From Budorcas taxicolor (lineage: Eukaryota; Chordata; Mammalia; Artiodactyla; Bovidae), in assembly GCF_023091745.1 (NCBI RefSeq), contig NC_068934.1, positions 19,174,434 to 19,238,433 on the forward strand: a stretch of 64,000 nt of DNA, in the 5' to 3' direction. Of this stretch, positions 35,761 through 46,620 are shown piece after piece (position 1 is the first letter of the stretch; each line of letters begins with the position of its first letter). The notes below the pieces were generated by a model. It was not told the DNA's origin. It ran no database searches and saw only the letters and a program-made list of their open reading frames with translations. Made by a program: the position numbers and the translations under genes.

Positions 35761-36200
35761 AATTAACTCTGAAAGTTGCAAGAGTAATTGTTGTACTTGG
35801 TAAAACAATTTATCAATAGCTGTTTTAAGAGTCAGTGGAAGGGAGACATGAGGAAGCTGTAGGCAAGAGAGAACAGCATATCGAGAATCTGAAACAATGT
35901 TAATAGGAAGTTGGGGAAAATCTCGTAAAACTAAATAGATAGCCCATAATTTAGCAGATTGTACAGAAGAAAATGAGTGGGGGAGAACCTTGGAACTGGG
36001 GTCCAGTATCCAGCAGTATTTTTATTTGCATCTGTAAAAATAGTGAGTCCTTTAACTGGAACATCTGAAATTGGGGAATGAGATATCATAGTGTTAGTCC
36101 GGAGAAAATCAATCAATTTAGATGATGGATAATGGTTAGAAAATGAACCAGGATATTAAGTAAGAGAAATTTGCCAGTTTTTATTAAATTGTAAACATCG
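35760..36200 (-). pseudogene. Proviral RNase H region
   Basis: The frame at 36116-35931 has PVKGLTIFTDANKNTAGYW, corresponding to the first catalytic aspartate motif of retroviral RNase H. Downstream codons approach the integrase. Stops interrupt the domain. Confidence 0.75.
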
Positions 36201-36349
36201 AGATATTTGAGCAGTTGTTAACTGAGTAACAATCTGGTGTGGTTTACATTTCTGATAATTGTAAAATATGATGGCGACTTTTTTGTATAAGGAAGGGTAA
36301 TTTATCCATATATATAGTCAATTTTTTGGAAAAACTGTTAGGTAAGAAA

Positions 36350-37350
36350 ACTCATTCTATTAATCCTTTTTCTTGAGCAATTACACCAGATGGGGAATAA
36401 GGGGTATGAAATATGATAAAAGAAATAGGTTGAGATGCATGTAAGTAAGTCAAAAAGCCGTCATTCAGTCGTTGTTCAACAAGTTGAAGTTCCTGTAAAG
36501 CCAATGGGGTTAAAGTTCGGGGGCTATCTAGAGCTGTATCTCTCTCTAAAGTAGAAAACAAATGTCGTAACTGATAAGTAGGAATCCCAAGTACCGGGCG
36601 TAGCCAATTAATATCTCCCAATAATTTTTGAAAATCATTTAAGGTTCTGAGATGGTCTCTTCTAATTTGTGACTTTTGGGGCTTAATTTTATGTTGTTCC
36701 AATATTGTCCCTAAATATGAAATAGGAAAGTCCTTTTGAATTTTTTTTTGGGGCTATTTGCAAATTGTGTAGTCTTAAAGCCTCTTGTACTTTTAAAAAG
36801 AATTTGTCACGTTCAGCAATACTAGGAGCTGCCAATAGGAGATCATCCATATAATGATACAGAATATAATTAGGGTATTCTTGACGGAGAGATTGCAAAG
36901 AGTTAGCTACAAATTCTTGACATAAGGTAGGACTATTTATCATTCCTTGTGGTAGGACTGTCCATTGATAACGCTTAACAGGTTGAGCATGATTAAGAAC
37001 AGGAACTGTAAAAGCAAATTTATTTCTATCTTGAAATTGTAGGGGAATGGTAAAAAAACACAGTCTTTAAGATCTAGCACCATTAAGGACCAATTTTGAG
37101 GAATAAGAGCTGGAGAGGGGAGTCTCAGTTGTAATGCTCCCATAGGTTCAATATATTTATTAACTTCTCGTAAATCAGTTAATATTTTCCATTTTTTAGA
37201 TTTTTATTTTATAACAAAAACAGGAGAATTAGAGGGCTCTATATGACCAAGTTGGAGTTGTTTTTGTCCTAATTGTTTTAACGCCTCGAGCTTTATTTGT
37301 GGTAATGGCCACTGCTCAACCCATTTTGGAGTATTAGTTAACCATTTTAA
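36350..37350 (-). pseudogene. Proviral reverse transcriptase
   Basis: Fragments in successive frames: 37143-36940 with MGALQLRLPSPALIP and LDLKDCVF; 36943-36689 with the catalytic YMDD (plus-strand 36842-36853); 36702-36352 covering the thumb and connection (GDINWLRPVLGI). The catalytic motif is intact but the gene has at least three frame breaks. Confidence 0.9.
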
Positions 37351-37529
37351 TGCGAGAGCTCAAGGAATTTGAGCAGTGGCTACTAGTTTTCCGGAGGAAT
37401 GGTTACAGAAGCCCCCAAAGGAGAAAAAAGATCTTTTCCCCATATATTAATAGGTATATTTACAATATAAAAGGTAACAAACACTAATCTTCCATTATGG
37501 AATTGACATTGCAAGGGATGGGTACTCTT

Positions 37530-37820
37530 TCAAATATCTGCAATGGAGCCCAATCCCGTCAGCATTAAAGGGCTTTTTTCTTTTTCCCGATCTTGGGGCC
37601 ATTGTTGAGAAGAAATAATTGAAACATCTGCCCCAGTGTCTAATAGTCCTTTAAAGTTTTTTTCTTGTATAATCAAGGAGAGAACAGGGCGAGAATCTTT
37701 GATAAGCATTTCCCAAAATATACGTTGTCCAGTATTTCTAAATCCTCCTGTTCGTTCATTAGGAAGAGCCAAAAAGAGATGAAGCTCTTCTGACATTAGC
37801 AAGGGGCTGTCTCTGACCAC
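37530..37820 (-). pseudogene. Proviral aspartic protease
   Basis: The frame keeps the catalytic motif LLDTGADVSIIS and the following QQWPQD of class II ERV proteases. The glycine-rich region upstream (NERTGGFRNTG) is the usual linker from dUTPase. About 400 bp of weakly readable sequence separates it from the dUTPase piece. The C-terminal part runs out of frame. Confidence 0.85.
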
Positions 37821-38229
37821 AAGAGTTAACTTAGGGCTCTAGTTGATAAATCTCCTGGGCATGAAAGGAGCGTTTCAAACCCTCTGTTAGCATTTTAGCT
37901 TACATGGCAGCTTTATCTAGACTCTTGCAACATTGTTGAGCCTATGCAATGCTTGCTGCCAAGTTCTTACATCCCTTATCCATTGTGTTCCTGGGAGTGC
38001 ATATAGTCAGGATGTAGAAGAAGCAAGTAATAGCCTTAGCATTGGCAACATTAGACTTTGAGTTAATAAGTTCTTTCTTTGCTGTAACCTGCTGAATCTT
38101 TGCTCCATAAGAATGTAACTCTGTATTTTTTACCTTGCTGTATGTATAACTCAGGGTAAAAAAGCCCTGAGAAGAATAAAGTAAATGGGCCTCCCTCGAA
38201 GAATTTGAGCAATATGTTCCCCAGCTAGT

Positions 38230-38571
38230 AATGAAAGCATGGTAGAAGTAGAAACCATAATCAAAATTTCCCTAACATAGTCAGTCTATTACCCCAGGAA
38301 TTATGGTTAGACCTCTCAAAGCTGCATTGTTATGGCCTAATATTAAGCCAAAGGTGCCTTTAGGCAGTGGTCTGAATACATTTGTTTTTAATTTGTAAAT
38401 GCCTCCTCCTGGTGACAAAAGAACATTCTCAGCTAGTGGCAAGTCAGCAGTAGCACTCCCTGAAGTAGCAGACCGCAAGTCTGAAACCATCATTTGAGGT
38501 CCTTTAAATGAGGCATTGTATGCGGGACGGCAGGAGGACAGGGAGGAAAAGTCCCTGATATACGTTTGCAT
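38230..38571 (-). pseudogene. Proviral dUTPase domain
   Basis: dUTPase keeps uracil out of viral DNA and in betaretroviruses is the N-terminal part of the pro frame. The frame at 38571-38281 has SATSGSATADLPLAE, an LSPGGGIYKLKT turn and LPKGTFGLILG, matching dUTPase conserved motifs in order. The typical motif 1 to motif 3 core is partly present. The C-terminus lies in another frame after a stop at 38281. Confidence 0.85.
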
Positions 38572-38589
38572 TTAGTATTTGCATTCTCA

Positions 38590-39270
38590 AATGCTAAAGT
38601 TTGTAATAATACCTCTGAAATTTTATCTTTCCCCTAAGTTGTCTTTTCCCCAATGAATCTAGCATAGCCAAAATAAAGGGAGATTGAGGACTGTATTGTG
38701 CCACTGCAGCTTTAAGATCTTTAAAAAATTTATATTCCAAAGGAGTGTATTGAATATTTATCACGTTGTCATCTTGCTGTCTCTGGATGGGAAATAATTG
38801 TGGAGGATTGATAAAACCACTAGGAAGAGCAAGCAAGTCATCATCATGAAGCATAGACAAAGGAAAGGAGAACCGACAATGTTCCCTGCCCGCATCAGGC
38901 CGATCAACTGCAGTGGGGAAAAGAGAAGCATAAGGAGGAGCAGAAGGCGCAGATTTCCTCTCCTCCCTATGGGATCTCTACCATTCCTGAAATAGATGGG
39001 TCATTTCTTTAATCTCTTTACCCTCCTCTGATGAAACCAAAGAAGCCTCTGAATCTGATTCTGAACTATCAATCAGATGTTTCACCATTTCCAGAAGGAG
39101 GCTTACTTTTATCCTTACCCTCAGGCAATGCAGAAATTCCACCAACATTTGGCACATCTTCATAAATTGCCTCTTCCTTCATTGAAGCATTAGATTTAGT
39201 CTCATTATCAGTAGATAGCAAAGTCAAAGCCTGTGTTATAGCATTACATAAATTCTATAACATGATTCAA
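38590..39270 (-). pseudogene. Proviral gag remnant, deleted
   Basis: Gag is the structural polyprotein. Two open stretches remain. 39163-38978 is rich in Ser, Asp and Glu, as in the segment between matrix and capsid. 38860-38594 matches the start of a betaretroviral capsid (residues like YTPLEYKFFKDLKAAV and SPQSPFILAML). A short out-of-frame piece then recalls the late capsid. Most of the central capsid and the whole nucleocapsid are missing: only about 1 kb separates the primer site from dUTPase, and no Cys-Cys-His-Cys knuckle is visible. Confidence 0.8.
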
Positions 39271-39521
39271 TATATAAATTCACATATTGTGCCCATAATG
39301 AACGTTTATTTCTTCCTAGCAGGATTTCCCCATGGTTTTTTGAACCATGAACTTTTGAAAGTTCCCACCTGCTAGGGTGAAGAATTCCCCATGATTATGT
39401 ACAAGAATTCACCTAGCAATTTTTTTCCGCTAGGGTGAGGAATTCCCCATGTTTCCGAAAGCTCCCCTGCTATGGATCTAAAATCCCCCCGGGGTTTCTT
39501 ACCTCTTTTGGTTTCACTCGA

Positions 39522-39539
39522 GCCCCACGTTGGGCGCCA
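39522..39539 (-). promoter_or_regulatory. Primer-binding site for tRNA-Lys1,2
   Basis: The minus strand reads TGGCGCCCAACGTGGGGC, two bases inside the 5' LTR. It is complementary to the 3' end of tRNA-Lys1,2, the primer used by many betaretroviruses and ERV-K groups. Confidence 0.95.
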
Positions 39540-39541
39540 GA

Positions 39542-39923
39542 TGTTGGTTACTATGAGTGAAATGACACAGAACATACAAGACACACAACAGACAGACAGG
39601 ACACCACTCTGGCCAGAGGGATAAGAACTACTGCGCCAGCGAGCTCGCGGTTTATTTATATACATCCCGTCTGGGCAGAATTCCAGACTGTATGACCAAA
39701 CTTGTTCAGTACAGCGCATGTGTACAAATGTTATCGTACAGTAAAAGGGAGTGAAATTCCGGCCTACTGCAGAGTCTGTCCAGAGCCCTTATCACAAGAA
39801 GGGAATGTTCCCTTATTTGCAAGGGACCATTAATCTCAAGGCTGTGTCCATCTCCTTGGCAGAACATCCTGTTTGCAAGCAGCACATCTCCACTTTCCCT
39901 ATTGTGGCCGCATTAACCCTTCA
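39542..39923 (-). repeat. 5' LTR of the provirus
   Basis: Reads on the minus strand from TGAAGGGTTAATG to CCAACA. A TATA-like TATATAAATAAA lies at 39651-39662, and its last six bases, AATAAA, could also serve as the poly(A) signal. A GT-rich stretch follows downstream. It differs from the 3' LTR at one base (39554 T versus 32694 C, plus strand). Confidence 0.95.
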
Positions 39924-39929
39924 AAACCA

Positions 39930-41130
39930 AACTCTTGTGAGGAGCTGCTTGTTGCTTGTTCTCTTAATCCAGTTAGTCAATTTTGTTGTTTTTTAAAATG
40001 GAGCATTTAGTTCATTTGCATTGAAAGGAATTACTGCTGTATTTTGGAGAAGGAAACGGCAAGCCACTCTAGTATTCTTGCCTGGAGAATTCCATGGACA
40101 GAAGAGCCTGGTGGGCTACAGTTCATGGGGTTGCAAAGAGTCAGATATGATTGCGTGACTAACACACACTGATGTATTTAGGCTTAAATCTGGCATTTAC
40201 TATTTGCTCCCTATTTGTTCTCCTGTTCTATGTATCTTTTTTTTCTTGTTTTCTCTTGGTTTGAGTAATATTTATGATTTCATTTTATCTCCTATTTGAC
40301 TTATTATATATGTGCACCTTTTTCCAGAGATCACTTTGAAGTTTATAGCATACTTTTTTTTTCACATATTCGACTCTATTTTCAAGTAATACTGCACCAC
40401 TTTATATATAGTATGAGAACTGTACAGCAATGTAGTTTCATTTTCTGCTCCTGGCCTTGGAATCATTGTCATACATTTTACTTTTATAGTTGTTATAAGC
40501 TACAATAGTCATTTTTTTTTTTGCTTCTGCTTCAAACAGTTTATTAAATTCTGAAATAATTTTAAAAATAAAAACAGTATTTTATATCCATTGATATATT
40601 TAATATTTTCAGTGTACTTTATTCCTTTATGTAGATGTGGATTCCCACCAGGTACTTTTTCCCTTCATACTCAATGCCTTTCTTTAAAATTTCTCATAGT
40701 ATAAATCACTTATTGATTAATTCTTACTGTTTCAAATATCTGAAAAGGTTTTTATTTCACATTCATCTTTTATGTTTTTGCTGAGTTCTGAATTCTAGGT
40801 TAACTTTTTTCATTTTTTAAGTTCTTTACAGATGTTGCTCCTCTGTCTTCTGGCTTGTGTTGTTTTCAATGAGAAATCTTTGTTGTTGAAAGAATGTTAA
40901 GAAGACATTCTTACCTTTTTTCCTCTACATGTAGTATGTCTTCTTTGCTAGCTAGTTTTGAGGTTTTTCTCTTTATCAGTCTTTTAAAGCATCTGGATTA
41001 TGAAGGGCAGGCAGCTGTGTGTCTGAGTCACTTATTAGTCAAAGACTGTGTTTTTGATGTAACTCCTTTGTGTTGCCTAAGTTTTCAGGTTTTTTCAAGA
41101 GCATAATAAAGTTAAAAAAATTTTTACTTT
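39930..41130 (-). mobile_element. Old L1-like sequence interrupted by a SINE
   Basis: Phrases such as 'ctgaattctaggttaac', 'gctcctctgtcttctggc' and 'tgagaaatctttgttg' resemble the reverse complement of an ancient L1M element. Both the provirus (left edge) and a SINE at 40046 lie in it. Confidence 0.5.
40046..40168 (+). mobile_element. Bov-A-type SINE
   Basis: Carries the BovB-derived body only ('ggagaaggaaacggcaag' to 'cgtgactaacaca') without a tRNA-like head. Confidence 0.85.
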
Positions 41131-41194
41131 CCATGTTATTGAATTTGATGCCTTCAGTGTCTGTTAGTTGTCTAGGGCAGAGAACATGGTCCTG

Positions 41195-41320
41195 TTTTTA
41201 GAGCTGGGAAAACTAAACTTTGAATGGTGCAATGACTGCAGGAAACACTCAAGTAGATAATGGGAGAGATAGGATGAAGCTCTCATCTTCTATACCAAAT
41301 CTAGTGCATTATCCTAGATG
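41195..41320 (-). repeat. MIR SINE, diverged
   Basis: Reads like the reverse complement of a MIR: 'agagctgggaaaactaa', then a core-like stretch, ending 'tagtgcattatccta'. It is weakly conserved. Confidence 0.4.
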
Positions 41321-41429
41321 GTAAAAAAATTTTAAATCCATCTATTTTGATGGAACTTTCTATAGAATGGTAGGGTAGGAAACATTTGAAGACACTACTA
41401 GATCCTGATTGTTTTATTTGTCATTACAG

Positions 41430-41626
41430 CAAAAAGGTGAACCATGCCTATGAAGGCCAACAAGATTGAACCTCAGAGCCAGACAAGAAAACAAAAAAAG
41501 GATACTCCATGGATTTTACACATCTTCAACCACAAATGCTTTGTTACTACCATTATTGGCTGCTACAGCTGCCACTGGAAAATCAAACAGGAGAAAAAAT
41601 TTAAACATGGACAGTGCTGCTCTTTG
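41430..41626 (+). CDS. GDPD4: GDPD4-like gene, exon with the start codon
   Basis: First coding exon of a membrane glycerophosphodiester phosphodiesterase (GDE family), enzymes that cleave glycerophosphodiesters or GPI-linked headgroups at membranes. A pyrimidine-rich tract and CATTACAG precede the exon. ATG is at 41444, and 61 codons lead to a GT donor at 41627 (TTTG|GTACAG, a weak match). The encoded N-terminus has GCYSCHWK, which aligns with GIYGCRWK near the start of human GDPD5 as I remember it. The frame joins the next exon in phase 0. An upstream non-coding exon must exist because an acceptor is present. GDPD4 is favoured over GDPD5 because residues outside the motif differ. The reading frame runs on to 41791 without splicing, so the donor position is an inference. 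Confidence 0.65.
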
Positions 41627-43137
41627 GTACAGAGAGATGGGAAGAAGCTGGATCACATTTTCTTAATTTGGGGAACATGGGCTGGTTCCAATCCTCATAC
41701 AGGTTCACTAAAGTCTTCAGGACTGGGCAGGGGCTGTAGCTCTTCTGTGAAAGGTCTGCCACAATTCTGGGGCCGCAGTTACTTTTCCTGAAACATGTGC
41801 TTGTTTTCTTTCACTTTTATTATTAATTTCTTTCTTGTCATTCTGTTATTAACTTATTCATCTTTTCTTTTTAATAAGTGAACCTGGAAGAAAAAAGTAA
41901 GATCTAGGTCAGTCAGATGTTTTTGGCTGTGGAGTATAGGAATAGTTGAATTTTTAAATCTCTCTTCAGTGTGAGTTGTGCTTATGAAAGGAGCTGTGCT
42001 TATGAAAAACAAAAACCAGCCAGTAGAAAATAAGGTGTTCCTTTATTATTGGTCAGGCAAGTATTTGATTTTCTCTAATGAAGGATCACTGGTAAGGCTG
42101 AGTGGTAGCATGTGGTATATCCTCATTGATCACCTCTTTCTTTCTTTAAACCATATTTTGGGCCTCTGTGCTGGGCACTTTGATGTAAGAGATGAAATGA
42201 TGAGCACACTGATGTGAGAAAAGGACGGCCATATTATGTATCTTCACTTAATTATAAACTCGGTCTACCTGGGTCTGGTATTCTGACCAGTTGGATTACT
42301 GATTTCTATTGTCTGACATGGGGAGCTCAAGGAAAGCATTGGGAATGGGAGGTTTCCCATTAGGCATGAGTGTCCTTCAGTCCATGTATCTTCCCCCCCA
42401 CCAGATATTTGGTTTCTATACCAGTGACTGAGGACAACACAAGTTCCTCAGGCATTGTACCTACTCAAGGAATTCACAGTCTACTGGAGGAAAAGACAAG
42501 TATACATTTAATCTCAATATACTGAGAGAAATGGTATAATTGTGTGTGTGTATTCATATGCATGCACGTCTGTGTCCATGTTATAAGGGAGGGAGCCAAA
42601 AATAACTTTGTTTAGAATGTGACATGTGATTAAGAATTGGATAGATAAAGAATAGAGGGTGGCAAAAGAAATGGAATTGGAGGAGGAGTCAAAAGGCTTG
42701 GTCTGAGGTTTATTTTAGGTGGAGCAGAAGATATGAATGGAGAAGTGATGGGAAGTGAAGGTAGAGAGGAAGTTGGTAGATGTAGTATGGTTTGAAGAAT
42801 TTGACTTCTTCCATGTAGGGAATTGAGAGTTCCTAAAGATTTTAAGCTGCTATTGTTTTCTGAGCTATGTTTTGGAATGGTTATTGGATCATGTGGAAGA
42901 TGCATTAGACAGTACAAAAGTAATGCAGAAAGGTGTCTTTGCCTTCAAAGAGAAAAGCAACAGTAGTAATCAAGGTTAGAGATGTTGGTGTCCTAGATTA
43001 ATGAAGTGATAGTAAAAATGTAGAACAGCAAATTGATGCAACAAATATTTATTACTTAGGAATGATGAAGTAAGTTATAAGAGAGCTATAGAGGATATTG
43101 AGTGAAAGAAAAATGTAGGTTTCCTAGGAAAGGTGGC

Positions 43138-43290
43138 ATTGGAGGCAGTGTGGTATAATGGAAAAGTCCCTGGACCAGTGCCTGGGAGTACGTTTTGGTG
43201 CTTGTTTCAGCTCTGCTTTAGGGCTGGTTATATGCCGTCTCTGAGCCTCTCTACAGAGGGAGTTAAACTATACAATTTTCAAAGTCCCTG
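43138..43290 (+). repeat. MIR SINE
   Basis: 'gaggcagtgtggtataatgg' followed by 'tctctgagcctctctac' follows the MIR consensus order. Confidence 0.65.
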
Positions 43291-43399
43291 GGCAATTCTC
43301 AAGGCCCTGTTTATGCTCAGGGGAAGAAGTCTAGCATATAGCAAAAGAACAAATTCCTGTGTTCTGGGGAAAGGCTGGCTGGATTCAATTTATGACTTC

Positions 43400-43612
43400 A
43401 TCATTGACTATCTCCAAACTAGAGCTTAACCACTGTGGGACCTTGGCCAGTTACCTAACATTCCAGTGATTGATTCCTCATTTAAATGATGGAGAGGGTA
43501 GCAGCAGTGCCCACCAATGGAGTTTGTTGGGAGGAAAGAAGAGATAAAATGTGTAAATACTTAGAACTGGGCTTGGCATACAGTTAGCACTAAATAAATG
43601 TTAGCTGTCATT
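43400..43612 (+). repeat. MIR SINE, core and 3' part
   Basis: 'gtgggaccttggccagtta', 'tcctcatttaaatgatgg', 'gcttggcatacagttagc' and 'actaaataaatgttagct' match the MIR core and 3' end. Confidence 0.8.
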
Positions 43613-43859
43613 TTACTGTTCTTGGAGTCACTGACGTGTGAAGTCATCTTCCACTTATAGGAATGATGGTATAGGGGATTCTGGGTGGAGGAAATGCAGT
43701 GCTCAGAAGTCCAGAGACAGAGAAGCACAGTGGTGTGTTTAGGGAAAAACAAATTTCCAGTATTGAATTTATGTGCAGGTAAGGTGATAAATGATAAATG
43801 ATCAGATTGGAAAAGAATATTTTAATCTAATTATGTAGCATCTTTATGTCAGCCTAAAA

Positions 43860-44500
43860 TATTTGAACTTTGTCCTGTAAACAGTGGGGAGCCTTTGAAT
43901 TTTTGAGCAAGAGTGACAACAGTGAGAATCAAAATAAGGAGATGTGTTTATTCAATAAGAACAAGTTTATTGAATGTGTGTAAGTGAGTAAGACCACTAA
44001 GGCCTCTGGCCTTCCTATACCTCACATTCTAGTGGGATGAGTTAGGTAATAAACAGTAATGAAGAAAGATGGTTTTAGACAGTGATAAGAGCTTTGAAGA
44101 TAATACATAGGAAAATGGGTTAGGTGGATGGGAACCTGGTTAGAGAAGATGCTTTGAAGCAATGTCATGTGAGCAATCTCTTAAATATAAAGGTGAAACC
44201 AGCCATGTGTACATCTGAGGGCAAAAATACCCCAGGAAGAGGAACCAGGAACTGTGAAACTGTTGAGGTGGGAACAGATTTGGTCATATTCTAGAAACAG
44301 AAAGCCAGCGTGGCTGGAGTTCAGAAATGGAGTCGATGTGTAGAGTGGGATGAGGTCAGGGATGGACAAGGCTTGATCATGTGCACCTTTGGGTCATGGC
44401 AAGGAGTTGGGATTATATTTTTGTATAGTGGGAAGATCTGGGAGTCTTGTAAGCAGGGGAGTAACTTTATCTGATACATGTTTATCAAAGTCAACACATA
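43860..44500 (+). repeat. Old dispersed repeat
   Basis: Contains 'cagtggggagcctttg', 'cacattctagtgggatg', 'agccagcgtggctggag' and 'gcaaggagttgggatta', phrases of a common ancient mammalian repeat that seems to be present in more than one piece here. The family is not assigned. Confidence 0.45.
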
Positions 44501-44674
44501 TTTTATGTAGAGAGTGAGTATAACCTGAGTCAAAACCTGTTCTCTTCAGCTTCCTACACTGCAGAAGTTGTGGTTTAGTGCCTTGATACCTATAATGTCT
44601 CTCATCAGAATGGGTCTGTCAGTACTCTCTGTTTTCTATTTTAGTTCTTAATTCTTACTTCACAGTAACCCCAT

Positions 44675-44815
44675 ATTTTGCACAAGGCAGGGATTATTAA
44701 ATCCATGTTTTGCAGAATACAAGCAGTGTGAAAGACACAAAGAAACAGAATTTTTCATCCATGTGATATAGAAATGTTAGGATTATAACTCAGGTAGCAA
44801 ATTAAACCTAATGTT
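44675..44815 (-). repeat. MIR SINE, diverged
   Basis: The reverse-complement layout of MIR is visible: 'ggcagggattattaaatcc', then 'gttaggattataactcagg'. Confidence 0.45.
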
Positions 44816-44954
44816 CCCAGGAAGGGTTTGACAACCTCTGATTTGGTTGACTTGTAATATAATTTTCAGTGCAGGGAGCTACCTTCAAGGCTCAGTTTGT
44901 TCACCTTCTCCATAAAGATATCCTCCATCTTGGCTTTGGCCTCACAGATCTGGG

Positions 44955-45078
44955 CAATGCATCTGATACTTCTTGGCTGTGTGACCTTGAGTGAATTACT
45001 TTTACTTTTCTGAGACTTAGTTCTTTCTTCTGCAACATGAGGTTACCAATACCTTATATAACTATATTGAGAAATGAA
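44955..45078 (+). repeat. MIR SINE
   Basis: 'ggctgtgtgaccttgagtg' and 'ctgagacttagttctttc' match the MIR core. Confidence 0.75.
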
Positions 45079-45611
45079 GAAAATGAAAGTAGCTTTTGAA
45101 ATCCCTGGCCTTGTATTTGTGCAAGATAAACTACTCAAAAAAAAAAAAAAAGGTTTATTCCCTAACTTACTTCTCCCCTTCCTCAAATCTGGGAAAATAA
45201 ATGGCTAAATGACCTGATGAATAATGAATGAATGAATGACTCAGTGAATGAATCACTGAACAAACATTTGGTAGACAGGAGGTGGATGAATTCAACAGAT
45301 GGTTACAAAGAGCCAGCTGCATTTAAGGAACTGTGCTAGACACTGGCAATACAGAGATTTGTAACAAAAGTTCCTTTTCCTCAAAGAAGAAATTTGTATC
45401 AGATAAAAACATGATTGCATTTCAGTGTAATAAATGTTATAAACAGGCTTATACAAGCTTCCATAGGGATAAAAGAATATAGAGGTCTCTCTAGCCTGGG
45501 GAGGGTAATGCTGCACTACAGCTCTGCAGACCTCTGAGGAGTGTATGCAGATGTTTCTGAGATACCATGAGTAAATGGAACTTAATTATACTTTCTTCTT
45601 TCTGTTTCCAG

Positions 45612-45715
45612 AGAGAACGATTATTTTACCCATATCTGGTCATTTCATTTTGCATGTCTGTGCTTTTGGTGTTCGTGTGGGTAGAATCATCAAATGAATA
45701 CAACGGCTTTGACTG
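45612..45715 (+). CDS. GDPD4: GDPD4-like gene, transmembrane exon
   Basis: A 104-nt internal exon between a strong acceptor (TTCTTTCTGTTTCCAG) and a strong donor (G|GTGAGT). It encodes RERLFYPYLVISFCMS, a hydrophobic VLLVFVWVE run and SSNEYNGFDW, with the final Trp codon split across the donor. The pattern ERL, hydrophobic segment, WxE, NxYxxFxW matches the first transmembrane region of human GDPD5 (WERLWF and DYDEFNW as I remember them). GDE-type family members have six membrane segments with the catalytic domain between them, so this is the first segment. No later exon was found before the window ends at 64,000. The length is not a multiple of three, so skipping it would shift the frame. 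Confidence 0.75.
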
Positions 45716-46620
45716 GTGAGTTTCACTGGTTTTTTTTCTTTTTGTGTAAGGACTCTTTGGTCTAATAGCCACATGGATCTTACTTCAGGCTGAAAAGATC
45801 TGGTGACATAAGAGGGAGGGTGGATAAAGTTGGATTTTTTGCAGCTGGTGGATTGGAGGCCTGACTCTGGGGAGGAGTAAGGATGCTCAGCACCCTCAGC
45901 TACTGTACCCCAATTCCCTGCTCACTCTCACTCTTTGACCAAATCTGGCCCAGCAGGAAGCTTTCTCTGTGCTTCCAGTGCCCCCAGTCCTTCTATTCAG
46001 GTGACTCCCTGATACCTTGCTCCTCAGCCTTTTGTCTGGGTTACTGATGCCTACACCAGTCCATCTTCACGATCTTTGTCCATGAACCCTGATGTCTCTA
46101 CCTCACCTCCAGCCTCTGCTCCTGCCTTCTGTCCCTACTGGGCTTCCGAAGACTCTGGAGACAGAGACAGCATCTTTTGTAGTCCAGTTCCTACTCTGAA
46201 CTACTCGTAGCTCTTTCAGTTTTTCTGACCTGATTGTTGAAAATCTTACCCATTATTTGATATTTGGGGGTAAAAGGGATGTGTTTGAGTATGGGGCTTT
46301 TTAAAAATGGAAGAGCTTTTTATAGAAGTAATACATGGTTTTTATTTTAAATGTAAAAATACAAAGTAGAAAATATAAAATTCAACCTAGTTTTACTTTT
46401 GAGTAACAGTCACTTGATATACTTCCAGTTTTTTTTTCTATGCTTACTTTTACATTATTTTACTCATGCCAGATATATAATTTTGCTTTTTCTTTTTGCT
46501 TAAAATAGTTACACACATTTGGACAGATTGTTAAAACTATTAATGAATATCATTCAAAGTGGTCTAAAAATATGTCCTGATATGAAAGTACTCTAATACA
46601 TTTACTTAAACCACTTTTTA
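45716..46620 (+). other. Unique intron sequence
   Basis: Non-repetitive sequence after the donor, with no feature recognised. It is presumably the start of the next GDPD4 intron. Confidence 0.5.

Larger units (their letters stand above)
32682..39923 (-). mobile_element. Class II (betaretrovirus-like) endogenous provirus
   Basis: The 7.24 kb provirus has two 382-bp LTRs, a tRNA-Lys1,2 primer-binding site and a polypurine tract. Remnants follow in the order gag, dUTPase-protease, RT, RNase H, integrase and env. It is flanked by AAACC at 32677-32681 and 39924-39928, a 5-bp duplication. A dUTPase ahead of the protease, the Lys primer and the env leader type are features of betaretrovirus-like (ERV-K group) elements. 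All genes are interrupted by stops, shifts or deletions, so it cannot make a virus. Confidence 0.95.
41627..45611 (+). other. Intron between the two GDPD4-like exons
   Basis: About 4.0 kb with GT...AG ends. It contains MIR pieces and other old repeats (listed separately), a short GT run near 42541, an A run at 45135-45151 and a (TGAA)n run near 45220-45240. I see no further exon in it. Confidence 0.55.

Noticed and set aside
42630..42917. 95-codon Pro/Ser-rich minus-strand frame
   Set aside because: It is the complement of a purine-rich intron stretch, without motif or splice support.
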